From positions 760,001 through 824,000 of the forward strand of contig NZ_AOGZ02000014.1 of assembly GCF_000332515.2 (NCBI RefSeq): DNA of 64,000 nucleotides, read 5' to 3'. The notes below the pieces were generated by a model. It was not told where the DNA came from, made no database searches, and was given only the letters and a program-made list of their open reading frames with translations. This DNA is from Leptospira wolbachii serovar Codice str. CDC. Lineage in GTDB: Bacteria > Spirochaetota > Leptospiria > Leptospirales > Leptospiraceae. Shown piece by piece: positions 17,806-26,116 of the stretch. Each line of letters starts with the position of its first letter. The first letter of the stretch is position 1. Both the position numbers and the translations under genes were made by a program.

Positions 17806-19521
17806 CTAAGCAGTTACTTCCAAACTTTCGTTACTACCCGTATAGTAATGCTCCACTAAATCCAAAATTTTCTTTGGTTCAGAAACCACGAGAGAACTTT
17901 TTTCTGATAAGGTTTCTGATTTATAAGCAATTACCTGGGCCTGTTCTGATAACCCAAGTAGGATATTAGAAATTTGTTTGGAAGCAAGATTTGCTTCTAA
18001 TACCGATTGGTCGATTTGTCTGACTTGATCTTCTACTGATTCCAACTTTAACTTCACTCGCGTAGATTCTTGTAAATCGTGATACAAAGATGCAGACACC
18101 TTTTTTAAAATTGATTTCATTTCATAAAACAAATCGGAGACAGAAAAAATTTCTAAAGAGGCTTCTTGTACCTTTGTTGAAGTTTCTTTAATCACTGACA
18201 AGGTTTCGTCTACGTAAGTTTTTATTTCTTCGGCAGAGACCGCAATTTGTTCATTCAAACTCATCATCTCTTTTGCCACGATGGCAAACCCAGCCCCAAC
18301 ATGTCCTGCCCTAGCAGCTTCAATGGATGCGTTTAAAGAAAGTAAGTTGGTTCTATCAGCGATTTCTGTGATGATAGAAACTATATTTAAAATTTTACTA
18401 GAAGCATGTTTGATAGCATCCATACCTTCTAAAGAATCAGAAATCTTTTGTTTTCCTAAGTCTGCTTTTTCAGTGGATCTTATAGATATTTCATCCAGGC
18501 CTTTTAGAGCACTTTGTGTTCCGTTCAAGTTTTGGTTCACCGCATTCATATAGTCTTTCATGTCTGACATGATGATCGAATGGTTTGCTGTAATTTGTTT
18601 GATATTAGCGAGAGCCGAGGTCAGTTCTTCCATACAAGCAGCAGCCTCTTCACTTCCCGAAGCCATCGAATGTGTGGAGGTAAAAAAGTGGTTTGTGAGG
18701 TCTGTCAATTCTTCAGAAATTCGAATCGAAACATGAGTTGCCTTTTGGATTTGAGAAACAATCCCCCAAAGGTTAATACTCATACTTTTCATTGAGAGTA
18801 ACATAATTTTTACTTCATCTTTGCTATCATTTTGAAGATGATCCGGGTATTGGAATCTTCCAGAAGAAACAGAAATGACCGATTCTGTTGCTTTTTGCAG
18901 TTTTTTGTTTTTCTTAGATAAAACTAACAAAAAAGAAGAAGCAATGACTGTTTGTAAAAGGAATAGAAGGCCACAATACAAAGGAGTTTCGGGAAAATGA
19001 AATGTAAAAAGAATCAAAAATGGCAAGGATATCATTAGGATTAGGAAAATATCAAGGTATTTGATGGTCCGAATGTTTTTGACAACCTTTCCTTTTTTCT
19101 TAAAAGTAAAGGAACGTTTCCCCATTTTTTGATACAACTTCTCGTAAAACTCTTTCTTATCCTCTGCTAATTTTTTCCGAACGGAAACATAACCGACCAC
19201 CTTTCTTTCTTCATCGAGAATAGGTGTGATCGTAGCATCCACCCAATAGAAGTTTCCCGATTTTGCTCTATTTTTGACTGCCCCAGTCCAAGGAAGTCCC
19301 ACCTTAATATAATCCCAAAGTTCTGCAAATACAACCTTGGGCATATCGGGGTGTCTTACTATATTATGCGGTTTGCCTATCATCTCTTCAGCACTGTATT
19401 CTGAAATTCGTGCAAAGTCGGGAGATACATAGGTAATCAATCCTTTCGCATCAGTGCGAGAGATAATGACATCCGATTCGGTAAGAATATTTTCAACTGA
19501 ATTCACTTTTACATTTTTCAA
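17806..19521 (-). CDS. PAS-domain chemotaxis receptor (Aer-like)
   Basis: A 571-residue receptor with an Aer-type PAS domain (about 8-120), recognised by [26 protein letters not shown] and [12 protein letters not shown]. Two TM helices with almost no periplasmic loop follow (about 150-205), then a helical HAMP-like region. The receptor tip has [15 protein letters not shown] and [11 protein letters not shown]. This layout suggests aerotaxis or redox taxis sensed in the cytoplasm through a PAS-bound cofactor; the cofactor is not evident. The TTG start has GGGG nine bases upstream. The 288-bp gap beyond its start (19522-19809) shows no gene. Confidence 0.9.
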   Translation of the reverse strand: MKNVKVNSVENILTESDVIISRTDAKGLITYVSPDFARISEYSAEEMIGKPHNIVRHPDMPKVVFAELWDYIKVGLPWTGAVKNRAKSGNFYWVDATITPILDEERKVVGYVSVRKKLAEDKKEFYEKLYQKMGKRSFTFKKKGKVVKNIRTIKYLDIFLILMISLPFLILFTFHFPETPLYCGLLFLLQTVIASSFLLVLSKKNKKLQKATESVISVSSGRFQYPDHLQNDSKDEVKIMLLSMKSMSINLWGIVSQIQKATHVSIRISEELTDLTNHFFTSTHSMASGSEEAAACMEELTSALANIKQITANHSIIMSDMKDYMNAVNQNLNGTQSALKGLDEISIRSTEKADLGKQKISDSLEGMDAIKHASSKILNIVSIITEIADRTNLLSLNASIEAARAGHVGAGFAIVAKEMMSLNEQIAVSAEEIKTYVDETLSVIKETSTKVQEASLEIFSVSDLFYEMKSILKKVSASLYHDLQESTRVKLKLESVEDQVRQIDQSVLEANLASKQISNILLGLSEQAQVIAYKSETLSEKSSLVVSEPKKILDLVEHYYTGSNESLEVTA

Positions 19522-19809
19522 CTTTTTACCCCAAACTAGATGGTAGTTGTATCATCGAAGGAAATACCATACACTGTTTGTTAATGGTCTTTGGTATTTT
19601 TACCCGACTAACATATCGTAAGCTAGAAAGGTAGAAATTTGTAGCAACTCGGTTGTTCTTTTTTTACCAAAAGAGGGTCTTGATATTTGTCAATTAGGGA
19701 TAAGGGAAACTACGAATCCAATATCGATTCTGTGTTTTCAGAAATTTTTCAAATTTTCTACCCATGGAACGGGTGTTTTACTGGAAATTGATAATGGAGA
19801 AAAAAAACT

Positions 19810-20290
19810 TCAATCAAATAAGAAGGGTACAAAGGAAAATAAGCACTCGTTATGTGCCAAAGAAAAAGGACTTCCTAGGTTTTGCGCTTCTTTATGATTC
19901 TTCAATTTTTTGATCTCTGTGGGGATTTTCTTATTTTTAGATAGATTGGCTAGTGTTGCAACATATTCATCCATAAAGGGACATTGGTTCGAATAGATAA
20001 AAGTAAATCCTTTCTTATGGGAACTCATGCCTGTTTTTGTTTGATCGATAAAGGATGGATCACCATATAGTTTTTTCCAACAATCGGTTTCCATGTTTTC
20101 TCAATGGGCATATATTCTATAAATACTTTCCCTCTCTCATCTAATCTTTTGAAAACAAGACCATCCGCGAAACGATCCGTATCCATTGTTTTTTGGATTC
20201 GGATCTTGCTTTATTTTTAAGATCGTTTCCAATCGCACAACAAATATGCTCCGTATCAATATTGTCTTTATCGATAGAAATGATCTTCAT
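19810..20290 (-). pseudogene. broken GNAT/YoaP-type acetyltransferase
   Basis: Three pieces in three frames add up to one gene. From the ATG at 20290 (AGGAG nine bases upstream) the first piece begins MKIISIDKDNIDTEHICCAI and stops after about 49 codons. A second frame picks up with DRFADGLVFKRLDERGKVF and runs through EYMPIEKTWKPIVGKNY. A third carries the C-terminal YoaP-like domain with GFTFIYSNQCPFMDEYV. The central acetyl-CoA-binding part of the GNAT fold is missing. This is a decayed gene with at least one frameshift and an internal deletion. The apparent 94-residue ORF here is only the last fragment. The family match is from memory of the conserved motifs. Confidence 0.75.
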
Positions 20291-20331
20291 CGCAAAAATC
20301 TCCTAAACTAAAAATTGTTTTATTTGATTGG

Positions 20332-20553
20332 TTAATGAGAATACAATGCTCCGACGCAAGTCCCGCAAATATCAGAATCAGCGTTGGCAGATTTAGCAAC
20401 AGCCACTCGGATTTTCTTAAGATCTAACCTTTGTGATGATTTTTCCATCGTATGTTTGGAAGAATCAAAACCACAGGGAAAGGATTTTACGCCTCCCTTT
20501 TCTACTTGGATATGTGCTAGTTCAACATTTTCAAAACGAATCAGTGTATACAA
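20332..20553 (-). CDS. small hypothetical protein
   Basis: A 73-residue ORF starting at TTG with AAGAGGA about seven bases upstream, a good ribosome-binding site. It lacks a signal peptide and TM helix. Two cysteines near the C-terminus (DICGTCVGALY) and one at PCGFDSSKH could bind metal or a cofactor. I do not recognise the family. It lies 41 bp upstream of the decayed acetyltransferase on the same strand, in an AT-rich degraded neighbourhood, so it may itself be a remnant. The ribosome-binding site and the balanced composition make it more likely real than not. Confidence 0.5.
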   Translation of the reverse strand: MYTLIRFENVELAHIQVEKGGVKSFPCGFDSSKHTMEKSSQRLDLKKIRVAVAKSANADSDICGTCVGALYSH

Positions 20554-20675
20554 AATTTGTCCTCTTAGTCATTAGGAAATGGGAATTGGCTTGTTAGGTC
20601 AAGACCACAAAATAAAATATAGAAAAAAAAAATTCCCTATGTAGATTATGATCGAAAAGAATATTACTCCTTTAA

Positions 20676-20978
20676 TTATTCGCAATTATCTGATGCATAT
20701 CCTTCAACGGAAAAACATCTGACAAATAAGTAAAATTCATCTTTTATGACAGGATTCTTTAATCCTTTTTTACCTGGTGCTTTAGAAATTGCATCCCTAA
20801 TTGCATTCTCAAGTTTTGGCAATGGTGGGAATAAAAGATAAGCACAACTTCTCCCATGAACCAAAACATCTTGGCTTCCTATCTCTTGTGGCTCTAAAAT
20901 TATTTTCCTATATTCACCCCAACCAACGCAGGATAAGTGAACAAAAAAAATGGCTAAAAGTATTATTTTTTTAATCAT
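20676..20978 (-). CDS. small lipoprotein, TRL-like pattern
   Basis: A 100-residue predicted lipoprotein with a signal ending at FFVHLSC (Cys17). The mature part has the spaced pattern GRSCAYLLFP ... AIRDAISKA ... LFVRCFSVEG, with two conserved cysteines flanking a helix-rich centre. This resembles the small TRL-like lipoproteins at 29877-30851 and, more loosely, its neighbour at 20971-21255. The two genes here overlap by 8 nt and are probably co-transcribed. Function unknown; location is probably a membrane surface facing the periplasm or exterior. Confidence 0.65.
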   Translation of the reverse strand: MIKKIILLAIFFVHLSCVGWGEYRKIILEPQEIGSQDVLVHGRSCAYLLFPPLPKLENAIRDAISKAPGKKGLKNPVIKDEFYLFVRCFSVEGYASDNCE

Positions 20979-21255
20979 AATTAATATTTACACACTGAAG
21001 TATTACATATCCAGGATAGTAGAAAATACTAACATTTTCAAATGTTTCTTTTTTTGATTTTATTTTTAATTCATCAAAAGCTTTTTCAATAATTCTAGGA
21101 TAGACTAATGAACAAAACTCAAATTCATTTCTATTCATTTTGTTTATTTTTTCACTTGGCTCTATATAACCAATATTTTTTGCCATCTTCGTACAAGCTA
21201 AATTGGGAATCAGTAAGATAAATAATAATGAATATTTTAATCTCATAAAACTCAT
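20971..21255 (-). CDS. small lipoprotein
   Basis: A 94-residue predicted lipoprotein. The signal MRLKYSLLFILLIPNLAC gives a lipobox Cys near residue 21. Start at 21255, or the in-frame ATG at 21246, cannot be separated. The mature part shares a loose pattern with the next gene: FCSLVYP, a helix, FYYPGYVILQCVN. They look like diverged paralogues transcribed together. It is very AT-rich and has no recognisable domain. Confidence 0.6.
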   Translation of the reverse strand: MSFMRLKYSLLFILLIPNLACTKMAKNIGYIEPSEKINKMNRNEFEFCSLVYPRIIEKAFDELKIKSKKETFENVSIFYYPGYVILQCVNINYD

Positions 21256-21383
21256 TTTAAACTAATTTTATCCTCCAATACAAGAACTTTTCATAAATTT
21301 AATAGAGATTAAAAAATAATATTATTTACAACTTAACCACTGTTTATATCTGTTCATCTAACAGTCACAAAAGTAGACCAACC

Positions 21384-21518
21384 ATGAGAGAAATAACCAA
21401 GGGCCATTTTGGTGACAAAACCCAAGGAATACCAAACAAAAATCATACAAACCAAAACTACTGCCCTTTGAAAAAAGTGACTGAAGAAATTACAAACCGT
21501 GGGGTAAAATCGTTATGA
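21384..21518 (+). CDS. possible 44-residue leader ORF
   Basis: An ATG-started ORF of 44 codons (MREITKGHFGDKTQG ... EITNRGVKSL) whose TGA overlaps the ATG of the next lipoprotein gene (ATGA at 21515-21518). The overlap suggests translational coupling, but no ribosome-binding site precedes the ORF and I know no homologue. It may be a chance frame or a remnant. Apart from it the 21256-21514 gap shows only AT-rich spacer. Confidence 0.25.
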   Translation: MREITKGHFGDKTQGIPNKNHTNQNYCPLKKVTEEITNRGVKSL

Positions 21519-22009
21519 GAAAGTATTTATTAATTTCTATATTCATTGTATTAATTTATTCTTGCTCAGGGTTAAGTAGACTATTAGACAATAGTGACAA
21601 CAATACCGATCAGTATGTTGCTTTTGGCATATACGAATATCTTCTGTCTTCAGCTGGAATTTGCCCAACAGTTAATCTAACGCTAGATAAAGGAGTGAAT
21701 TATCCTTTAACACTTTCGACAGAAAGTTCAGTTATCTTCAATATTTCCTCAGCTAACAATTTACCTCCTCCGAATCAGAACAGGGATTACTTACTGATTG
21801 TTTCAAAAGATTCATCAACAAATTTGGAATTCTCAACTCACAGACTATGCGATGCAAGTAATTCAAAAATAATTATAGAATCTCCTGAATCATCCACGCC
21901 AACTGAGTTACGATATCGGTTACAAATGAATGATGTGAGAACTCTAACGAATGCTTTTTATTTAAAACTACTCTCAGGAAGTGCATCGGTAACAATTCGG
22001 CAGGATTAA
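21515..22009 (+). CDS. hypothetical lipoprotein
   Basis: A 164-residue predicted lipoprotein with signal MRKYLLISIFIVLIYSC and Cys17 as the likely lipidation site. The mature part is Ser/Asn-rich with probable beta structure (VNLTLDKGVNYPLTL, SVIFNISSANN, YLLIVSKDSS, FYLKLLSGSASVTI), two further cysteines (GICPTV and HRLCDAS) and no domain I recognise. GGGG lies eleven bases before the ATG. The following broken gene starts 2 nt after its stop, so the two probably formed an operon. Confidence 0.65.
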   Translation: MRKYLLISIFIVLIYSCSGLSRLLDNSDNNTDQYVAFGIYEYLLSSAGICPTVNLTLDKGVNYPLTLSTESSVIFNISSANNLPPPNQNRDYLLIVSKDSSTNLEFSTHRLCDASNSKIIIESPESSTPTELRYRLQMNDVRTLTNAFYLKLLSGSASVTIRQD

Positions 22010-22011
22010 CC

Positions 22012-22281
22012 ATGAAAAATAGTTAATCAGGAAACAAAAGATTATCGTATATTTTTTAATACAAATTCATTCTATTTCAATTTATGCGCAATCTGCTGAA
22101 TGTATAAGTAATCCTTTTAACAAAGATAAAACTTTTTAAACGTTTGTCTGGTGATTTATTAGAAGATTTAGTAGACACCCCATTGTATGGATATTTCGGA
22201 TGGAATTTTACTTATCCAGCCAATCTTCAAATATCGATTGGAATGTTTAGAATTTTGCAGCTAGTCGATATAAAACATTAA
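22012..22281 (+). pseudogene. frameshifted exported protein
   Basis: One frame encodes a signal peptide (KQKIIVYFLIQIHSISIYAQ) and the start of a mature protein (SAECISNPFNKDKTF), then stops at 22137. The next frame continues smoothly as KRLSGDLLEDLVDTPLYGYF ... LQLVDIKH to a stop at 22279-22281. Removing one T from the five-T run at 22133-22137 joins the two. The ATG at 22012 is also out of frame with the signal peptide, so a second lesion near the start is likely. No family recognised. Confidence 0.6.
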
Positions 22282-22331
22282 GAGTATGCAATTAGTTTTG
22301 ATAAACTTCTATTTCTTTTTACAAAAAAATC

Positions 22332-22593
22332 CTATAACTCCATCAACTCTTTACTCAACGATTGAAACTTGCGAAGTAACTCGGGATCTGTTTTACAATC
22401 GTTTATAAAGTCGGCTTCAAAGGATTCCACTAACAAACGTATGAAGGCAGTTAAGGTAGCATCATTCACTCCTCCACCAAATGATTTTGAAACGATGGGA
22501 AGATACCTAACGTGAGTAAGAAAAGTAGTGCAAATTGCATGAGAGAATGAAAGTGAATGCGAGAGTTAAGCCGAAGTTTAAGAATGATTTCAT
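22332..22593 (-). pseudogene. gene remnant with lipoprotein-like N-terminus
   Basis: An ATG at 22593 opens a 28-codon lipoprotein-like signal (MKSFLNFGLTLAFTFILSC) that stops soon after the Cys. A different frame then reads GGGVNDATLTAFIRLLVESF and on to FQSLSKELMEL, ending at 22332-22334. The pieces could be one frameshifted lipoprotein, or the N-terminal piece could belong to the intergenic element next to it. Neither has a family I recognise. Confidence 0.4.
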
Positions 22594-22701
22594 GACTCCG
22601 GATGTTTTGACATGACGCATAACCCACTGCAAGCGGATATCTTGGAAGTAATCTCAAATCGAAAAAACAAATTCCCCGCACAAGGGATAGAAGCGGAAAT
22701 C

Positions 22702-22762
22702 CTTATCGCAGAAGGCGATAAGATTGGAGCAGATAGCCCGGTCCCTTTCTGTTAAGAAAGGG
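22702..22762. repeat. paired hairpins of a structured intergenic element
   Basis: Two perfect inverted repeats lie side by side. CTTATCGC/GCGATAAG (22702-22722, 5-nt loop) is followed by CCCTTTCT/AGAAAGGG (22743-22762, GTTA loop), which overlaps the stop codon of the carbonic anhydrase-like gene. The stretch between, with GGAGCAGATAGCCCGG, looks like intergenic sequence seen repeatedly in Leptospira; that resemblance is recollection. The second hairpin could act as a terminator for the gene to its right, although no T-run follows. Confidence 0.45.
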
Positions 22763-23285
22763 ATGTGCCCCCAATTCCTTCTGCACGATAGTTTTCTTTA
22801 TACTTCGCGTAGTTGTTTGCCGTGCGTGTGATGATCTCGCGGTCTTTGTCTGTGACGTCTCGGATGATTTTGGCGGGGCTACCCATAATGAGAACACCCG
22901 GCGGAATTTTCTTTCCTGGGGGAACGAGGGAACCGGCACCCACAAAGGACCATTCTCCGATCTCCACATCATCCATAAGCATAGCCCCCATCCCCACAAA
23001 ACTATGGTCTTTCAAAACACAACCGTGAATGGTCGCATGATGGCCGATAGATACATAATCTCCAATGGTAACAGGGAACAGATCTCTTGCCACATGTACC
23101 AAAGTCATGTCTTGGATGTTGACATGTTTGCCAATGGTGATGGTATTTACGTCACCACGGAGTACACATTGGAACCAAATGGAAGACTCTTCGCCAATTG
23201 TGACTTTTCCAAGCACGTCGGCAGAGGGTGCCACCCAGGCCGTAGGGTGGAGGGAAGGAGTATGGCCTTGGAAAGAGCGGATCAT
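22752..23285 (-). CDS. gamma-carbonic anhydrase-family protein
   Basis: A 177-residue left-handed beta-helix protein of hexapeptide repeats. It carries the gamma-class signature: [17 protein letters not shown] near the N-terminus and the three metal-ligand histidines ([13 protein letters not shown]). Length and sequence match the YrdA/PaaY/CaiE group, which includes active CO2 hydratases and inactive relatives, so activity is not certain. The protein is cytoplasmic and probably trimeric. It is divergent to sucB across 157 bp. The 3' end runs into a hairpin. Confidence 0.88.
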   Translation of the reverse strand: MIRSFQGHTPSLHPTAWVAPSADVLGKVTIGEESSIWFQCVLRGDVNTITIGKHVNIQDMTLVHVARDLFPVTIGDYVSIGHHATIHGCVLKDHSFVGMGAMLMDDVEIGEWSFVGAGSLVPPGKKIPPGVLIMGSPAKIIRDVTDKDREIITRTANNYAKYKENYRAEGIGGTSLS

Positions 23286-23442
23286 TCTTCAAAGCAAAGG
23301 CGATCCAACTGAAACTCAAGGCCTTTTCGTTTTTTCCGCTTGCGTTTTTACCTTCAACTAAGTTACCGTAGTCTTAGATTCAAATGGGATCTCTCTCCTC
23401 AAAAACGCTATTTTTCTCTAAAAACCTGCTAAGGAACATTTC

Positions 23443-24666
23443 ATGGCAATAGAAATCAAAGTCCCCGAGATGGGGGAATCCGTAACCGAAGCGACTATCA
23501 GTGCTTGGACCAAAAAAGAAGGCGATGCTGTAAAAGTAGACGAAGTGCTCGCCATTTTAGAAACAGACAAAGTCTCATTAGAAATTCCTGCTCCGACAAG
23601 TGGAGTCTTAAAATCCATCACCAAAAAGGTGGGAGACGTGGTTCATGTGCGCGATATCATCGGTGCCATTGAAGAAGGCGCTGTGGCAGCTGCCCCCGCA
23701 AATTCGGGCACACCAACTCCGAAAGCAGAAACTCCTGTAGCGCAACCTAACACGGGAAAAGTGAATGAGGAACTTCCTCCTGCGGCTCGCAAACTCATTG
23801 AAGAAAATAAGTTAGATGTTTCCAAAATCACAGGAACTGGTCGCAACGGACAAATTACTAAAGAAGATGTAATCCTCTTTATGGAAAAAGGTGGGGCATC
23901 CTCTTCGAAGGCATCCAGCCCAAGTCCCGAGATTCCAAAAGCGGTTGTTGTTTCTGCGAACAGTGGCCCAAGAGAAACTATCGTTCCTATGTCGAAGCTA
24001 CGTCAAACGATCGCAAACCGACTCGTGCAAGCACAACATACAGCAGCCATCCTCACTACTTTTAACGAAGTGGATATGTCTCCCATTATGGAACTTCGTA
24101 ATAAATACAAAGACAAGTTCAAAGAAACGCATGGTGTGGGTCTTGGGTTCATGTCACTCTTCACTAAGGCAGCGGTTGCGGCTCTCAAGGCTTATCCTGC
24201 CATCAATGCCGAAATCCGAGGAACAGACATCGTCTACAAAAACTTCTATGATATCGGAGTGGCTGTGGGTGGACCGAAAGGACTTGTGGTTCCCATCGTG
24301 CGTAACGCTGACCTACTTAGTTTTGCAGGTGTCGAACAAGAGATCGCAAGACTTGCCGGCAAAGTAAAAGATGGAAAAGTTTCCTTGGAAGACATGGAAG
24401 GCGGAACTTTCTCCATCTCCAACGGAGGGGTTTATGGTTCGATGATGTCGACACCAATCCTAAATCCTCCGCAATCTGGAATTCTCGGAATGCACAATAT
24501 CGTCAAACGTGCGGTAGTTGTGAACGACCAAATTGTCATTCGCCCTATGATGTATTTAGCTCTTTCTTATGACCACAGAATTGTGGATGGAAAGGAAGCG
24601 GTCCAATTTCTCGTAAAAATCAAAGAAATGGTAGAGGATCCAACAAGACTCCTCTTTGAAGTGTAA
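23443..24666 (+). CDS. sucB: 2-oxoglutarate dehydrogenase E2 (dihydrolipoyl succinyltransferase)
   Basis: A 407-residue E2 core of the 2-oxoglutarate dehydrogenase complex, which transfers succinyl groups to CoA. The N-terminal lipoyl domain has its lipoylated lysine in [12 protein letters not shown]. An Ala/Pro linker, the E1/E3-binding domain ([32 protein letters not shown]) and the acyltransferase domain follow, ending with the catalytic [17 protein letters not shown] precedes the ATG. It begins the operon sucB-lpdA-sucA, with 9 bp to lpdA. E1 (sucA) lies last here, unlike the usual sucA-sucB order. Confidence 0.96.
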   Translation: MAIEIKVPEMGESVTEATISAWTKKEGDAVKVDEVLAILETDKVSLEIPAPTSGVLKSITKKVGDVVHVRDIIGAIEEGAVAAAPANSGTPTPKAETPVAQPNTGKVNEELPPAARKLIEENKLDVSKITGTGRNGQITKEDVILFMEKGGASSSKASSPSPEIPKAVVVSANSGPRETIVPMSKLRQTIANRLVQAQHTAAILTTFNEVDMSPIMELRNKYKDKFKETHGVGLGFMSLFTKAAVAALKAYPAINAEIRGTDIVYKNFYDIGVAVGGPKGLVVPIVRNADLLSFAGVEQEIARLAGKVKDGKVSLEDMEGGTFSISNGGVYGSMMSTPILNPPQSGILGMHNIVKRAVVVNDQIVIRPMMYLALSYDHRIVDGKEAVQFLVKIKEMVEDPTRLLFEV

Positions 24667-24675
24667 GGATTATTT

Positions 24676-26082
24676 ATGGAACAATATGATATCGTTGTCA
24701 TTGGTGCGGGTCCCGGTGGTTATGTAGCCGCGGTTCGTGCCGCCCAACTTGGGAAAAAAGTAGCCATCATTGAAAAAAGAAAAACTCTCGGGGGGACTTG
24801 TCTCAACGTGGGTTGTATTCCTTCCAAAGCCCTTCTCGATTCTTCTGAAGAATACCACAAAACAAAACATAAATTAGCCGATCACGGAATCTCAGTCAAA
24901 GATGTAAAAATCGATATTGCAAAGATGATGGCCAGAAAAGACAAAGTGGTTACAGAAGTGACATCCGGTGTTGACTACCTGATGAAAAAAAACAAAATCA
25001 CACGTTACCTAGGTCATGCGAGTTTTGTTTCTAAAACCGAAGTTTCAATCACTTCGGAAGATGGAAAAAAAGAATCCATTAGCGGAACGAATATCATCAT
25101 TGCTTCCGGATCCACACCCATTGAAATTCCTCCCCTTCCTGTGGACGGAAAAAACATTGTAACTTCCGACCATGCCATTGGTTTTGATTCTGTACCCGAA
25201 CACCTGATCATTGTTGGTGCAGGAGTGATTGGACTAGAGCTCGGATCTGTATGGTTACGCCTTGGTGCGAAAGTCACTGTGGTGGAACTTATGCCACGTC
25301 TTTTTGGAACCGCTGACCAAGCGATGGCAAGTCTTGCCGAACGCCTTCTTACTGGGCAAGGAATCAACTTCCTCTTTGAAACCAAAGTTCATGGTGCCAA
25401 AGTAAAGGGTAAAAAAGTAGAAGTCGAGATCGAAGGCAAAGATGGAAAAAAATCCATTCTCGAAGGAGATAAGGTTTTAGTTTCCATCGGTCGCCGACCG
25501 AACACGGACGGACTTGGTGCCAAAGAAATTGGAATCGAGATGACAGACCGTGGTCGCATCAAAGTAGAACTTAACAAATTCCAAACCAATATTCCTAACA
25601 TCTATGCCATTGGGGACGTAGTCGACGGACCGATGTTAGCCCACAAAGCAGAGGATGAAGGGATTGCAGTAGCCGAACTCATTTGTGGTAAGTATGGCCA
25701 TGTAAATTATAAAGCCATTCCTTGGATCGTCTACACTTGGCCGGAAGTGGCCTGGGTAGGTCTTGGCGAAGAAGAATTAAAAGCCAAAGGCATCGAATAC
25801 AAAGTGGGCAAGTATATGTTCAAACCCAATGCTCGTGCCAAAGCCATGAACGAAACGGATGGACAAGTGAAAGTCTTAGCCGACAAAAAAACAGACAAAC
25901 TTCTTGGAATTTATATCGTTGGGCCTCGCGCCTCAGATATGATCGCAGAAGCTGCGATTGCTTTTGAATTTGGTGCCAGTGCGGAAGACATCGCTCGTTC
26001 CACACATGCCCACCCCACTCTTTCCGAAGTCCTTCGGGAAGCAGCCATGGATGCCGACGCAAAATGGTCCATCCATTCATAG
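24676..26082 (+). CDS. lpdA: dihydrolipoyl dehydrogenase (E3)
   Basis: A 468-residue flavoprotein that reoxidises dihydrolipoamide and makes NADH. FAD motif [20 protein letters not shown], redox-active disulphide [19 protein letters not shown] motif [16 protein letters not shown], the second FAD segment [20 protein letters not shown] and the C-terminal catalytic THAHPTLSE are all present. Length is standard. AAGGA lies seven bases before the ATG. Its place between sucB and sucA makes it the E3 of that complex; it may also serve pyruvate dehydrogenase or the glycine cleavage system. Confidence 0.97.
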   Translation: MEQYDIVVIGAGPGGYVAAVRAAQLGKKVAIIEKRKTLGGTCLNVGCIPSKALLDSSEEYHKTKHKLADHGISVKDVKIDIAKMMARKDKVVTEVTSGVDYLMKKNKITRYLGHASFVSKTEVSITSEDGKKESISGTNIIIASGSTPIEIPPLPVDGKNIVTSDHAIGFDSVPEHLIIVGAGVIGLELGSVWLRLGAKVTVVELMPRLFGTADQAMASLAERLLTGQGINFLFETKVHGAKVKGKKVEVEIEGKDGKKSILEGDKVLVSIGRRPNTDGLGAKEIGIEMTDRGRIKVELNKFQTNIPNIYAIGDVVDGPMLAHKAEDEGIAVAELICGKYGHVNYKAIPWIVYTWPEVAWVGLGEEELKAKGIEYKVGKYMFKPNARAKAMNETDGQVKVLADKKTDKLLGIYIVGPRASDMIAEAAIAFEFGASAEDIARSTHAHPTLSEVLREAAMDADAKWSIHS

Positions 26083-26116
26083 TAGAACCGTTGTTTTGTT
26101 GTTTTAGGGAGAGTAT

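Noticed and set aside
19522..19809. Possible RNA gene or promoter cluster in the gap beyond the PAS receptor
   Set aside because: Only short, weak inverted repeats (ACCC...GGGT near 19770) and AT-rich runs; no structure I would defend.
22466..22681. A 71-residue minus-strand ORF
   Set aside because: It crosses the hairpin-rich element and competes with better-supported frames; its composition looks like translated non-coding sequence.
22703..22999. A 98-residue minus-strand ORF over the carbonic anhydrase gene
   Set aside because: Shadow frame within the gamma-carbonic anhydrase gene and the intergenic hairpins; no signal, ribosome-binding site or family match.
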